Shown here in pieces: positions 32,044 through 41,171 of a DNA stretch of 64,000 nucleotides. Numbering within the stretch: the first letter of the stretch is position 1; each line of letters opens with the position of its first letter. The notes under the pieces were generated by a model, which was given only the letters and a program-made list of their open reading frames with translations, was not told the DNA's origin and did no database searches. The position numbers and the translations under genes were made by a program. Source of the stretch: Selenomonas sputigena ATCC 35185 (GTDB taxonomy: Bacteria > Bacillota > Negativicutes > Selenomonadales > Selenomonadaceae). The DNA is taken from NCBI RefSeq assembly GCF_000208405.1, contig NC_015437.1:620001-684000 (forward strand). The letters run 5' to 3'.

Positions 32044-32823
32044 ATGAAGATGAAGAAAATGCTGCTCGGCGCTGTCGGACTTCTGGCTGCGGCTTCTTTC
32101 GCCGTTGCGGGCTGCGGCGGCTCGGGGGATTCGGGCTCGGCGTCGAAGACGCTGCGCGTCGGCACGAATGCGGACTTCGCGCCTTTCGAGTTCCAAGGTG
32201 AGAACGGCAAGGAGTACGAGGGGTTCGACATGGATCTCGCGCGTGCCGTGGCAGAAGAGATGGGCATGACGGCGGACATCCAGAACATCAATTTCGACGG
32301 CTTGATTCCGGCACTCGTGTCGAAGAACATCGACATCGCGATTTCGGGCATGACGATCAACGACGAGCGCAAGAAGAACGTGCTCTTCTCGGAGCCTTAT
32401 TATCAGTCCGGTCTGACGATCGTCGTCAAGAAGGACAACACAGACATCAACGGCTTCAAGGATCTCGCGGGCAAGACGGTCGCCGTGCAGATCGGCACGA
32501 CGAGTGCGAAGGAAGTCAAGAAGAATCCGGACATTCAGGTCAAGGAGCTGAACAGCTCGGCGGATACCTTCCTTGAGCTGAAGGCGGGCGGCGTGCAGGC
32601 TGTCGTCAACGATCGCCCGGTCAACGACTATTACATCGCCAAGAGCGGCGAGAAGGACGTGCGCGTCGTCAACGAGCTTCTGACCTCCGAGGACTACGGC
32701 ATCGCCATGGCGAAGGACAATCAGGAACTGCAGAAGAAGGTCGACGAAGCCTTGAAGAAGCTCAAGGAAAATGGCAAGTACGACGAGATTTACAAGAAGT
32801 GGTTCGGGCAGAAAGCCGAGTGA
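32044..32823 (+). CDS. Polar amino-acid ABC transporter, substrate-binding lipoprotein
   Basis: A 259-aa periplasmic-side lipoprotein of the GlnH/ArtJ type (SBP family 3). Residues 1-22 form a lipoprotein signal with lipobox VAGC. The mature part shows TLRVGTNADFAPFEF, GFDMDLARAVAEEMGM, LVSKNIDIAISGMTI and AVQIGTTSAKEVK, which bind the alpha-amino-acid moiety. ATG 32044 has AGGAGG 9 nt upstream. It is the first gene of a complete importer (binding protein, permease, ATPase). Glutamine is a guess; other polar amino acids are possible. Confidence 0.88.
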   Translation: MKMKKMLLGAVGLLAAASFAVAGCGGSGDSGSASKTLRVGTNADFAPFEFQGENGKEYEGFDMDLARAVAEEMGMTADIQNINFDGLIPALVSKNIDIAISGMTINDERKKNVLFSEPYYQSGLTIVVKKDNTDINGFKDLAGKTVAVQIGTTSAKEVKKNPDIQVKELNSSADTFLELKAGGVQAVVNDRPVNDYYIAKSGEKDVRVVNELLTSEDYGIAMAKDNQELQKKVDEALKKLKENGKYDEIYKKWFGQKAE

Positions 32824-32844
32824 GGGCAGTCGTGAGGTGCAGGC

Positions 32845-33510
32845 ATGAATTTTGATTTCGATCTGGCGGTGAATTCCTTCCCCGTCCTGCTCGTCGGTGC
32901 GCTTGTGACGATAAAGATCACGGCGATTTCCGTCGCACTCGGCGTTGTCATCGGCCTCGTCGTCGGCGTGGCGCGCATCTCGCAGGTCAAGCCGCTGCGC
33001 CTTCTGGCAATGGCGTATATCGACTTTCTGCGCGGCACGCCGCTCTTGGTGCAGATCTTCTTGATCTACTTCGCGCTTCCCGTCATCTCGGGGCAGCGCG
33101 TCGATCCGTTCTTCGCGGCAATCACGGCGTGCAGCATCAACAGCGGCGCCTATGTCGCCGAGATCTTCCGCTCGGGCATCCAGTCGATCGACAAGGGGCA
33201 GATGGAAGCGGGGCGTTCCCTGGGCATGACGTGGCTGCAGACGATGTGGCACATCATTTTGCCGCAGGCGGTCAAGCGCGTCATACCGCAGATCGGCAAC
33301 GAGTTCATCGCACTTTTGAAGGATTCGTCACTCGTCTCGGTCATCGGCTTTGAAGAACTGACGCGAAGCGGCCAGCTCATCATTGCCCGCACCTATGGCT
33401 CGCTGGAAATCTGGCCTTGCGTCGCCATCATTTATCTCGTGATGACGCTTTCCATTTCGCAGCTCGTTGCCTATCTCGAACGGAGGTTCAGAACCGATGA
33501 TAAGCATTAA
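32845..33510 (+). CDS. Polar amino-acid ABC transporter, permease
   Basis: A 221-aa inner-membrane permease of the His/Glu/Gln family. It has four to five helices, with [20 protein letters not shown] and the EAA-type loop ...[23 protein letters not shown] that contacts the ATPase. It lies 21 nt after the binding-protein gene and overlaps the ATPase gene by 14 nt. Confidence 0.92.
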   Translation: MNFDFDLAVNSFPVLLVGALVTIKITAISVALGVVIGLVVGVARISQVKPLRLLAMAYIDFLRGTPLLVQIFLIYFALPVISGQRVDPFFAAITACSINSGAYVAEIFRSGIQSIDKGQMEAGRSLGMTWLQTMWHIILPQAVKRVIPQIGNEFIALLKDSSLVSVIGFEELTRSGQLIIARTYGSLEIWPCVAIIYLVMTLSISQLVAYLERRFRTDDKH

Positions 33511-34213
33511 GGGGCTTTACAAGGCATTCGGCGATAACCTCGTCCTCAAGGGCATCGATCTCGAAGTCGCGGACAAGGAAGTCGTCGTCATCATAGGGCC
33601 GTCCGGCTCGGGAAAGTCGACGCTCCTGCGCTCGATCAACTACCTCGATGTGCCGTCCAAGGGAAAGATCTCCATCGACGGCAAGGAGCTTTCCGCAGCC
33701 GACATCAACCGCGTGCGTGCCGAGGTTGGCATGGTGTTCCAGCGCTTCAATCTCTTCCCGCACATGACGGTTCTGGACAACATCACGCTTGCGCCGCGCA
33801 AGGTCAGAAAGACCGCACGCGAAGAGGCGGAAAAGGATGCACGCATGCTCCTGGAGAAAGTCGGTCTGGCGGACAAGGCGGAGGCCTACCCCGAGCAGCT
33901 TTCGGGCGGTCAGCAGCAGCGCGTCGCCATCGCGCGTGCGCTCGCGATGAAGCCGCGCCTCATGCTCTTCGATGAGCCGACGAGCGCTCTCGATCCCGAA
34001 ATGGTCAAGGAGGTCTTGGACGTCATGCGCTCCCTGGCCGCCGAGGGCATGACGATGGTCATCGTCACGCACGAGATGGGCTTTGCGCGTGAAGTCGGCG
34101 ACCGCCTGCTCTTCGTTGACGACGGGCGGATCATCGAGCAGGGCGTACCGAAAGAAGTGTTCGAGCATCCGAAAGAAGAGCGGACGAAGAACTTCCTGTC
34201 GAAGGTGCTCTGA
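33497..34213 (+). CDS. Polar amino-acid ABC transporter, ATP-binding protein
   Basis: A 238-aa ABC ATPase (GlnQ type). Walker [17 protein letters not shown]-loop [13 protein letters not shown], signature [17 protein letters not shown], Walker [15 protein letters not shown], and switch His in [15 protein letters not shown] 33497 overlaps the permease stop; CGGAGG lies 10 nt upstream. It ends the operon; no strong terminator follows. Confidence 0.94.
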   Translation: MISIKGLYKAFGDNLVLKGIDLEVADKEVVVIIGPSGSGKSTLLRSINYLDVPSKGKISIDGKELSAADINRVRAEVGMVFQRFNLFPHMTVLDNITLAPRKVRKTAREEAEKDARMLLEKVGLADKAEAYPEQLSGGQQQRVAIARALAMKPRLMLFDEPTSALDPEMVKEVLDVMRSLAAEGMTMVIVTHEMGFAREVGDRLLFVDDGRIIEQGVPKEVFEHPKEERTKNFLSKVL

Positions 34214-34290
34214 GGCGTCGTGCGTCGTGAAGAAGTGAGAGAAGCGATGCAGCGACAGTATCCTGCGAAAAAAACTTCTTGCAGAAGTGG

Positions 34291-34319
34291 TTGAAATTGC
34301 CCGCCTTTTGTGATAAAAT
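34291..34319 (+). promoter_or_regulatory. rplS promoter
   Basis: TTGAAA (34291-34296), 17-bp spacer, TAAAAT (34314-34319), giving a 75-nt leader before rplS. The leader has pairing potential (CTCTGGGGGAG) and could be an L19-type autoregulatory leader, but this was not established. Confidence 0.6.
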
Positions 34320-34393
34320 AGGCGAGCATACGGGCGGTCCTCTGGGGGAGAAAAGGCTCTCTTACGAACGTCTGAGATTAAGGAGGAAAACAA

Positions 34394-34735
34394 ATGAACA
34401 TCATTCAGGCTTTGGAGCAGGAACAGCTGCGCTCCGACATCCCCGAGTTCGCTCCCGGCGATACGGTGCGCGTGCACGTCAAGGTCGTCGAGGGAACGCG
34501 TGAGCGCATCCAGGCGTTCGAGGGCGTCGTCATCGCGCGCTCGGGTACGGGCGTTCGCGAGACGTTCACCGTGCGCCGCATTTCTTACGGCGTCGGCGTC
34601 GAGCGTACTTTCCCGGTGCATTCGCCGCGCCTTGACAAGATTCAGCTCGTGCGCCGCGGCATCGTGCGCCGTGCGAAGCTCTATTACCTGCGCAACCTTA
34701 CGGGCAAGGCAGCTCGCATCCGCGAGAGGCGCTGA
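34394..34735 (+). CDS. rplS: 50S ribosomal protein L19
   Basis: A 113-aa ribosomal protein at the 30S-50S interface. All family segments are present: [74 protein letters not shown] precedes the ATG. It is a single gene followed by a strong terminator and then lepB, a common Firmicutes order. Confidence 0.97.
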   Translation: MNIIQALEQEQLRSDIPEFAPGDTVRVHVKVVEGTRERIQAFEGVVIARSGTGVRETFTVRRISYGVGVERTFPVHSPRLDKIQLVRRGIVRRAKLYYLRNLTGKAARIRERR

Positions 34736-34745
34736 AGCACATCAT

Positions 34746-34806
34746 GGGGACTGCCTTGGGGAATGCCGGCTGGGCATTTTCCCTTCGCAGTCCCTATTTC
34801 CTTTTC
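34746..34806 (+). terminator. Terminator between rplS and lepB
   Basis: GGGGACTGC (34746-34754) pairs with GCAGTCCC (34787-34794), with an inner stem (GAATGCC/GGCATTTTC) and a T-rich tail ending 12 nt before lepB. Partial read-through would let L19 transcripts reach lepB. Confidence 0.8.
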
Positions 34807-34818
34807 AGGAGGTATTTT

Positions 34819-35340
34819 ATGAGTTCGTTGGGAGAAGAAGTCAAGGATTGGCTCGTGGCGATCGTCGTCGCCGTCGTGCTCGCCTTCGTCATCCGTCAGT
34901 TCATCGTGGAGCTTTACGTCGTGGACGGCCCGTCCATGCGGCCGACCCTGCAGTCGCGCGAGCGCCTCGTCGTCAACAAGTTCATCTACCGCATGCGGGA
35001 GCCGGAGCGCGGCGAGATCATCGTCTTCCGCTATCCGCGCGATCCGAGCCGCGACTTCATCAAGCGCGTGATCGCCGTGCCCGGCGACACGATCGAGATT
35101 AAGGATGGCAAGGTATTCTTGAATCAGCAGCTGTTGAACGAGGACTACATCCTCGAAAAAACACTGACGAACTACCCGCTGTCGACGGTGCCCGCCGGAC
35201 ACATCTTCGTCATGGGCGACAACCGCAACAATTCCGAGGACAGTCGCTTCGCCGATGTCGGCTTCGTCCCCTATGATCTCATCAAGGGCAAGGCGATGGT
35301 CGTGTTCTGGCCGGTCGCCGAGGCGAAGTCCCTGCCTTGA
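34819..35340 (+). CDS. lepB: Signal peptidase I
   Basis: Membrane-anchored serine/lysine protease that removes signal peptides on the outer face of the inner membrane. One N-terminal helix (WLVAIVVAVVLAFVIRQFIV) is followed by the catalytic Ser in DGPSMRPTL and catalytic Lys in DFIKRVIAVPGD, then MGDNRNNSEDSR. ATG 34819 is 6 nt after AGGAGG, giving 173 aa; the frame upstream crosses the terminator. It would process secreted products seen here such as the lipase and the TpsA/TpsB proteins. Confidence 0.95.
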   Translation: MSSLGEEVKDWLVAIVVAVVLAFVIRQFIVELYVVDGPSMRPTLQSRERLVVNKFIYRMREPERGEIIVFRYPRDPSRDFIKRVIAVPGDTIEIKDGKVFLNQQLLNEDYILEKTLTNYPLSTVPAGHIFVMGDNRNNSEDSRFADVGFVPYDLIKGKAMVVFWPVAEAKSLP

Positions 35341-35367
35341 GGCTTGCTCTTGCATAAGGAGGCAGAC

Positions 35368-35643
35368 ATGGATTTTCAGACGGAAGGAAACAGCATCGTA
35401 TACAAGAGCGCGGACGGCGTCGTGCTCGCCCGCGCGGATTTTTCGGAAGCAGCGCCGGGAGTCTACGATATTTTCCATACGGAAGTTGACGCCTCGCTGC
35501 AGGGTCAGGGCGTCGCGGGCAAGCTCATCGCGAGAGCCGTCGCGGAGATTGAGCGGCGCGGCGGAAAGCTGGTGAAGGATGCTTCGTGCTCGTATGCGGC
35601 AGCCTGGCTGAAGCGACATGCGGAGAAAGGTGTATCGCAATAA
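35368..35643 (+). CDS. Small YjdJ-type GNAT acetyltransferase
   Basis: A 91-aa minimal GNAT-fold protein (family PF14542). It has IVYKSADGVVLARADF, YDIFHTEVDASLQGQGVAGK (acetyl-CoA loop QGQGVAGKL) and VKDASCSYAAAWLKRH. ATG 35368 follows AAGGAGG by 5 nt, 27 bp after lepB. Substrate unknown. Confidence 0.8.
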   Translation: MDFQTEGNSIVYKSADGVVLARADFSEAAPGVYDIFHTEVDASLQGQGVAGKLIARAVAEIERRGGKLVKDASCSYAAAWLKRHAEKGVSQ

Positions 35644-35718
35644 TCGGGCGGATGCTCTGGCAGAACGACTGCCGAGAGGGAAATCAATAAGAGTCGTTCT
35701 TAATGCGGCTTCTATTGA

Positions 35719-35827
35719 TTTTACCATGAAGCCCCAAGAGGTCAAGCCGAAGGTGCAGACCGATTGGCTAGGCTTCTGTAAGGGCGGCGCACAATGTCCA
35801 CGAAGTGGACGTTTGTGCGTGTAGTTT
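35719..35827 (+). repeat. Dispersed intergenic repeat, copy D
   Basis: 109 bp, identical to copy B (17592-17700) in opposite orientation. The 3' hairpin spans 35788-35819 (arms CGCACAA-TGTCCAC / GTGGACG-TTTGTGCG) and is followed by CCTCTTTTTTT, so this copy could also act as a terminator for the lepB-GNAT transcript. Confidence 0.9.
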
Positions 35828-35889
35828 CCTCTTTTTTTATCATACACTTTCCCAAAAGGAGCGAACATTTTGTCGGGGGCGGGGTTGAG

Positions 35890-37224
35890 ATGGAACGAAA
35901 GAATTTTGCAGAGCGGCGATTCCTGCCCTTGGTTTCGGCGCTGCTTTTCTTTTGCCTTGCATTCTTGCCGCTGTCGGCCTCGGCGCAGGAAGAGCCGGAA
36001 ATCGACCTGCTTGCCGCGCTCGTTTCTTCCGCCTCATATTCCGACGACGGCGGACTTCTCGTGCGCAGCTGGCTCAAGGAGACGGCCTGGGATTTCCAGA
36101 GCCGCAGCACATCGACGCGAGCCGCAGAGGGGCGTGTCCATCTGGCGCGAAAGACGCTTGCAGACGGCAGGCGCATCGCCGTGCTTTCCTTCCCCGGCAC
36201 GGAGAACAAGAAGGATATCGAGGTCGATCTGCGCCTTTCTGCCGTTCCCTTTGGCGGCACCAGTCCATCGGAGTTCACTGCCGTTGCAGCCGGAAGCGAC
36301 GCCCGAGATCTGCCGCACGTCCACAAGGGATTCAACGATTTCGTCATGGCGGCGCTCTTTACGGAGGAGATGCCGGAGTTCGGCAATCGGACGGCGGGAG
36401 AAGCGCTGGCAGATGAGCTCAAGGAGCATCCGGAAGAAGTGCTCTATCTGACGGGGCACAGTCTCGGCGGTGCGGCCTCCCTCGTGACGGCGGCGCGTCT
36501 CGCTGATCTCGGCGTGCCGCCCGAGCAGCTCAGGGTCATCACATTCGGTGCGCCTGCCGTCGGCGACGAGAAGTTTGCACGGCTCTACGAAACGAAGCTT
36601 CATTTCACGCGCATCGTCATGAAGGCCGATCCCGTTGTCGCCATCCTGCAGTCTTTGGGAAAGGGCTTCGTGCAATTCGGCGAGAAGATCGTCTGGAAGC
36701 CGCGGACGCGCGAGGATCGCTTCCATCATGAGATGGCACTCTACTTCGACGAGGCGCTGCGCTGCTACTATGATGCGGTGCAGACGGATTCACCGCACGA
36801 GCTGTTTTGCGGTACGCCGCAGGAGCTTGCGGGCGGCCTTTACGTCGCGGCGTCGTCCTTCGACCTGCCCGAGGCGCTCGCACAGGATGCGCCGTACATC
36901 GAGCGTGCCGTGCACGATGCACTCGACGTCCGCTATGCGCCGACGGTCTTTTCCACGCAAGGCGGAACACAGGAATCGCTTTTCGCTGCCGCCCGCGCTG
37001 CCGGCTGCAAGTACGTCCTCGTCGAGCATTTTTCGGGCAATTTGCTGCGAGAAAGGCATGGCAGTTTCCGCCTGACACTTGAAGAGGAGCTTTACACGAG
37101 CGACGGACGGCTGCTGTCTATGGAATCGCGCAGCACGAACACGGGCGATCTGCCTGCGATCGAGGCGTTCCTCTATCTCATGTACAAGGGAAGCGAGACG
37201 CGCGATGCGGCATTGGGACTGTAA
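35890..37224 (+). CDS. Secreted class 3 lipase-like alpha/beta hydrolase
   Basis: A 444-aa protein with a Sec signal peptide (residues 1-32, FLPLVSALLFFCLAFLPL, ending ASA). The lipase_3 fold has the nucleophile elbow LTGHSLGGAASL (Ser191), VLSFPGTEN as oxyanion region, VHKGFNDF, and ITFGAPAVGDEKFA with a candidate catalytic Asp nearby (MKADPVVAIL). The C-terminal 130 residues are unassigned. Start ATG 35890 fits the signal peptide but has a poor RBS; the nearest good one (AAAAGGAG, 35853-35860) is 29 nt away. It lies right after repeat copy D. Confidence 0.75.
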   Translation: MERKNFAERRFLPLVSALLFFCLAFLPLSASAQEEPEIDLLAALVSSASYSDDGGLLVRSWLKETAWDFQSRSTSTRAAEGRVHLARKTLADGRRIAVLSFPGTENKKDIEVDLRLSAVPFGGTSPSEFTAVAAGSDARDLPHVHKGFNDFVMAALFTEEMPEFGNRTAGEALADELKEHPEEVLYLTGHSLGGAASLVTAARLADLGVPPEQLRVITFGAPAVGDEKFARLYETKLHFTRIVMKADPVVAILQSLGKGFVQFGEKIVWKPRTREDRFHHEMALYFDEALRCYYDAVQTDSPHELFCGTPQELAGGLYVAASSFDLPEALAQDAPYIERAVHDALDVRYAPTVFSTQGGTQESLFAAARAAGCKYVLVEHFSGNLLRERHGSFRLTLEEELYTSDGRLLSMESRSTNTGDLPAIEAFLYLMYKGSETRDAALGL

Positions 37225-37264
37225 ATGCGCGTGCAAACGGCCGCTTTTTGAACCCTGTGCGCTT

Positions 37265-37291
37265 CCCTCGCCTTCGGGCGGGGGCTTTTTC
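37265..37291 (+). terminator. Terminator after the lipase gene
   Basis: CCCTCGCC-TTCG-GGCGGGGG stem with UUCG-type tetraloop followed by five T. Confidence 0.85.
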
Positions 37292-37349
37292 TTGCGCGCA
37301 GGGGCTTGTTATTGTATGATGGTAACGAATGAGAAAGGAGCGATGCTTT

Positions 37350-38291
37350 TTGCAGTGGGCGGAAGTGAGCGTGGATACGTCGCACGAGGCGACGGATCTT
37401 GTGTCGGAAATCTTGCAGGAATTGGGCGCTGCGGGCGTGGTCATCGAAGATCCGGCGCTCTTGAACGAATACATTCGTTCGGGACTCTGGGACTATACGG
37501 ATCTCAAGGAGAGCGAGGAGACGGAGGTCGTGCGCGTCAAGGCGTACTGGGCGCTCGACGAAGAGCTTGAGGGAAAGCTGCAGAATCTCAGCGAGCGATT
37601 GGCGTCTCTCGCGCAGCACGGCATCGACAAGGGCGCGGGCGCGGTGTCGTGGAAGGCGGTCGCCGACGAGGATTGGGCCGAGACGTGGAAGGAGTTCTTC
37701 CACACGGAAAAGATCGGCGCACGCACCGTCATCAAGCCGACATGGGAAGAATACGAAGCCGAGGCGGGGGAAATCGTCGCAGAGCTTGATCCGGGCGCGG
37801 CATTCGGCACGGGGCAGCACGCGACGACATCCCTGTGTATCCGTGCGCTCGAAGACCTCGTTCGGCCGGGCATGACGGTGTTCGATGTCGGCACAGGCTC
37901 GGGCGTGCTCGCCATCGTCGCGGCGAAGCTCGGCGCAAAGAGGGTCGAAGCCGTGGACTTCGATCCTGTCGCCGTGCGCGTCGCCCGCGAGAACGTGCGC
38001 CAGAACGGTGCAGAGGACGTCGTGCGCACGGAGCGAAGCGATCTTCTAAAGAGCGTTGCGGGCGAGGCGGATCTCATCATTGCGAACATCATCGCCGACA
38101 TCATCGTGCGCCTTTTCGGCGAGGTGAAGGGATCTCTGGCGGCGGGCGGCACGATGCTCTTGTCGGGCATCATCGAGGATCGTCTGGCGGATGTCGTGGA
38201 AGCCGCAGTCCGGCATGGTTTTTCCGTTGCGAAGATCGAGCAGGAAAAGGGTTGGGCGGCCGTCATCGTCAAAGGGGGAGGAGCGCGATGA
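37350..38291 (+). CDS. prmA: Ribosomal protein L11 methyltransferase
   Basis: Cytoplasmic SAM-dependent trimethylase of L11. It has the PrmA N-terminus (QWAEVSVDTSHEATDLVSEI), LDPGAAFGTGQHATTSLCI, SAM motif VFDVGTGSGVLAIVAAKLGA, VDFDPVAV and the NIIADII active-site segment. TTG 37350, 9 nt after AAAGGAG, is chosen because homology starts there; ATG 37329 lies before the RBS. The product is 313 aa. It overlaps rsmE by ATGA. Confidence 0.93.
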   Translation: MQWAEVSVDTSHEATDLVSEILQELGAAGVVIEDPALLNEYIRSGLWDYTDLKESEETEVVRVKAYWALDEELEGKLQNLSERLASLAQHGIDKGAGAVSWKAVADEDWAETWKEFFHTEKIGARTVIKPTWEEYEAEAGEIVAELDPGAAFGTGQHATTSLCIRALEDLVRPGMTVFDVGTGSGVLAIVAAKLGAKRVEAVDFDPVAVRVARENVRQNGAEDVVRTERSDLLKSVAGEADLIIANIIADIIVRLFGEVKGSLAAGGTMLLSGIIEDRLADVVEAAVRHGFSVAKIEQEKGWAAVIVKGGGAR

Positions 38292-39073
38292 GGCGCGTCT
38301 TCTTAGAAGGCGAGATCGCGGACACGATGGAAGTGCGGGGCGCGGACGCGCACCATCTGCAGCGCGTCATGCGCGCCAAGCTCGGCGAGAAGCTCCTCGT
38401 TGCCGATGGTGCGGGCGGCTCGGCTGAGGCCGAGGTCGCGGGCTTTGCAGATGGCAGAGTGCAGCTTCGATTCGTCCGGCGACTGTCGGAAGCGGCGGAA
38501 TCGCAGGCGGAAATCGAGCTTTTCCAGTGCCTGCCCAAGGGCGACCGCATGGACTTCATCGTGCAGAAGACGACGGAACTCGGCGTCGCGTGCATCCGTC
38601 CCGTGCTCAGTCAGAACGTCGTCGTGCGCTACGACGAAAAGAAGGCGCGTGCACGCGTGGAGCGCTGGCAGAAGATCGCAGCGGAGGCGGCGAAGCAGTG
38701 CGGGCGCACGCGCATCCCCGAGGTGATGCCGATCGTGCCCCTTCGCGCGGCGATGGAAGGGCAGGGGGCAGCGGAATATGCCCTGCGCCTTTTTTTCTAC
38801 GAGATGGAAGAGCGGCGGGAGCTGCGCACGGTTCTTTCGGATTCAGAAGCGCGGCGCATCTTCATGCTCGTCGGGCCGGAGGGCGGCTTTGATGAGGCGG
38901 AGGCGCAGCTTGCAGTCGCGCACGGCTTTTCTGCCGTGACGCTTGGTCGGCGCATCCTGCGCGTCGATACGGCGGCGATCGTCGCGCTCGCGCTCGTGCA
39001 GTATGAAAAAGGAGATTTAGGTTTTGCCAAAAGCAGCATTGACGACCTTGGGCTGCAAGGTCAATCAGTTTGA
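38288..39073 (+). CDS. rsmE: 16S rRNA (uracil1498-N3)-methyltransferase
   Basis: SPOUT-class methyltransferase of 261 aa. Markers are MRRVFLEGEI, HHLQRVMRAKLGEKLLVADG, QCLPKGDRMDFIVQKTTELGV, the SPOUT knot MLVGPEGGFDEAEAQLA and LGRRILRVDTAAIVAL. It is the second gene of the prmA-rsmE-mtaB operon, a standard Firmicutes arrangement. Its last 50 nt overlap mtaB. Confidence 0.94.
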   Translation: MRRVFLEGEIADTMEVRGADAHHLQRVMRAKLGEKLLVADGAGGSAEAEVAGFADGRVQLRFVRRLSEAAESQAEIELFQCLPKGDRMDFIVQKTTELGVACIRPVLSQNVVVRYDEKKARARVERWQKIAAEAAKQCGRTRIPEVMPIVPLRAAMEGQGAAEYALRLFFYEMEERRELRTVLSDSEARRIFMLVGPEGGFDEAEAQLAVAHGFSAVTLGRRILRVDTAAIVALALVQYEKGDLGFAKSSIDDLGLQGQSV

Positions 39074-40322
39074 AACGGAGACGATGGAGGGGCTTTTCCG
39101 GCAGCGCGGCTACGCTATCGTCCCCTTCGACGAGGCGGCGGACGTCTACGTCATCAATACATGCTCGGTCACGAGTCTCGGCGAGAAGAAGTCGCGCCAG
39201 CTCATCCGCCGTGCGCGCCGCCTGAACGAGCGAGCCGTCATCGCCGTGACGGGCTGCTACGCGCAGGTCGCACCCGAGGAGATCCGCTCGATCGAGGGCG
39301 TGCGCGTCGTGCTTGGCACGAAGGAGCGTGCGGCGATCGTCGATCACGTGGAGCGAGCGGCGCGTGAGGCGGGCGTCTTCGACGGCACGGGCGACATCAT
39401 GCACGCCTCCGAGTTCGAGGACATCCCGCTTTTCGGTGCGCCCGCGAGAACGCGTGCTTTTCTGAAAATTGAGGAGGGCTGCGAGAATTTCTGCTCGTTT
39501 TGCATCATTCCCTACGCGCGCGGCCCCGTGCGCTCGCGCCTCTTGAAGAGCGTGCGGCGCGAGGCGGCGAAGCTCCTCGCCATGGGCTTCAAGGAGATCG
39601 TCCTGACGGGCATCCACCTCGGCTGCTACGGGCGCGACCTCGGCGATGTGACGCTTGCCGACGCCGTGCGCGCTGTTCTTTCCCTGCCGGGGCTCAAGCG
39701 TCTGCGCCTCGGCTCTTTGGAGTCGATCGAGCTGTCGGACGATCTGCTCGCACTCCTCGCGCAGGAGGAGCGCTTTGCCGGGCATCTTCATCTGCCGCTG
39801 CAGGCGGGATCGGATGAAGTGCTTCGCGCGATGAACCGTCACTACGATACGGCGAAGTTCGCCGCGCTCATCGAACGCGTCGAACGTGCCGTGCCCGGCG
39901 TCGCCATCTCGACGGACATCATCGTGGGCTTTCCGGGCGAGACGCAGGAGCTCTTCGAGGAAAGCCTTGCTTTCGTCGAGCGCATGAACTTCGCACGCAT
40001 GCACGTATTCCCCTACTCGCCGCGCCGAGGCACGCCGGCGGCCGCGTTTGCCGCGCAGGTTCCCGAGGCGGAGAAGAAGGAGCGCGTGCATCGCATGCAG
40101 GCGCTCGCCGCAAAGAAGAGCGAGGCGTTTCACGCAGCCTTTCTCGGCACAGAGATGCCCGTTCTCTTCGAGACGGAGCGCGAGGGCGTCACGGACGGAC
40201 TCACGGCGAACTACATCCGCGTCTATACGGATGCGCCCGTTCGGACGGGAGACATCCATGCGATGCGTCTCGTTCACCTTTATCGTGACGGCGTTTGGGG
40301 CGAGTTACTTGCGTTCCTCTGA
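39024..40322 (+). CDS. mtaB: tRNA t6A37 methylthiotransferase (MtaB)
   Basis: Radical-SAM methylthiotransferase converting t6A to ms2t6A at position 37, acting on the product of TsaBDE encoded at 5.0-7.7 kb. N-terminal UPF0004 domain has cysteines in TLGCKVNQFE, NTCSVTS and TGCYAQ. Radical SAM motif is CENFCSFCIIP. A C-terminal TRAM domain completes 432 aa. TTG 39024 follows AAAAGGAG by 9 nt. Its 3' end overlaps the convergent sensor gene by 18 bp. Confidence 0.93.
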   Translation: MPKAALTTLGCKVNQFETETMEGLFRQRGYAIVPFDEAADVYVINTCSVTSLGEKKSRQLIRRARRLNERAVIAVTGCYAQVAPEEIRSIEGVRVVLGTKERAAIVDHVERAAREAGVFDGTGDIMHASEFEDIPLFGAPARTRAFLKIEEGCENFCSFCIIPYARGPVRSRLLKSVRREAAKLLAMGFKEIVLTGIHLGCYGRDLGDVTLADAVRAVLSLPGLKRLRLGSLESIELSDDLLALLAQEERFAGHLHLPLQAGSDEVLRAMNRHYDTAKFAALIERVERAVPGVAISTDIIVGFPGETQELFEESLAFVERMNFARMHVFPYSPRRGTPAAAFAAQVPEAEKKERVHRMQALAAKKSEAFHAAFLGTEMPVLFETEREGVTDGLTANYIRVYTDAPVRTGDIHAMRLVHLYRDGVWGELLAFL

Positions 40323-41171
40323 CTTTTGCTCTGCGAACTGCTCGGCGAGATCGTCGAGATACGCGGCAAGGCGCTCGCGGCTCTCCTCATGCGCGAGCTG
40401 CGCGATCATCGTCATGTGGTGTCTGAGATCGTGGCGCATACGGCGCGAGCTGCGCCAGAGGTCGAGCATCGTGTGATAGCGCGCTTCTTCGGACGTGCGA
40501 ATCATCTGCTCGTGAAGCTGCTGCTGATGCAGTGCATTTCCCTCCTCTGCATAGCGCGTGAGGAGGGTGGACACGCGCAGATATTGGACGAGCGCGAGCG
40601 GGAGCAAGAGCCGCGCAGCGAGGATCGTCGGCTGCACCGACGTATTCGCCGGATCGGCGGCGACGGCGAGCGCGACGAGAATCACCTCGTAGCCGCTGAG
40701 ATAGAGCCAGAGCCGCCGATCATCAACGGACAGCATCGGCATGAGCAAGTGGCGGATCGTATGCAGCGCGGCGGGCAGGACGAGGAGGAACATCATGGGG
40801 ATGAGCAGGCATTTCCACAGCCCCGGCGGCAGTCCTGCGCCAAAGAAATGCTCCGTCATCGTGCCGAGCGTTCCCGCAAGCATCAGCAGCGGATAGACGA
40901 GCAGGGCGATGGATATTACCCGCAGCGGCTGGTCGCGGATCACGAGAAGCATATAGAAGAGAGCGAGCGGGCGGCAGAGAAGTGCGACGAGAGACATATC
41001 GAGCGGCAAAGACATCTGTGTGGCCTGTGTCAGCGCGAGCACGAGCATATAGCCGCAGACGACATAGATCCGCGCAAAGCGCAGCTGATCGTGAAAGACA
41101 TAGAAAACGAGCAGGTCAAAGGGCGGCGCACACACGAGCGTGTAGAGCAGCCGAATCTCTGCGTCAGTCAT
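40305..41171 (-). CDS. Sensor protein with H-box but no ATPase domain (split-kinase partner)
   Basis: A 288-aa membrane protein. Residues 5-205 contain six to seven hydrophobic helices, then a coiled-coil linker and an HPK10/AgrC-type phospho-acceptor helix SRRMRHDLRHHMTMIAQL with His247-Asp248. The protein ends about 40 residues later, so the GHKL ATPase domain that should follow is missing. ATG 41171 overlaps the upstream sensor gene by 8 nt. It is the third gene of the regulator-sensor-sensor operon. Either it works with the neighbouring ATPase-bearing sensor, or it is a 3'-truncated kinase abutting mtaB. Confidence 0.75.
   Translation of the reverse strand: MTDAEIRLLYTLVCAPPFDLLVFYVFHDQLRFARIYVVCGYMLVLALTQATQMSLPLDMSLVALLCRPLALFYMLLVIRDQPLRVISIALLVYPLLMLAGTLGTMTEHFFGAGLPPGLWKCLLIPMMFLLVLPAALHTIRHLLMPMLSVDDRRLWLYLSGYEVILVALAVAADPANTSVQPTILAARLLLPLALVQYLRVSTLLTRYAEEGNALHQQQLHEQMIRTSEEARYHTMLDLWRSSRRMRHDLRHHMTMIAQLAHEESRERLAAYLDDLAEQFAEQKSEERK

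Noticed and set aside
34320-34393. L19-type ribosomal leader RNA
   Set aside because: Some pairing potential exists, but the conserved structure could not be verified by eye, so it is only mentioned with the promoter.
35870-36451. TTG-started frame with a good RBS (AAAAGGAG) overlapping the lipase signal peptide
   Set aside because: It is out of frame with the lipase and encodes an Arg/Ser-rich shadow product; the lipase start at 35890 gives a proper signal peptide despite a weaker RBS.
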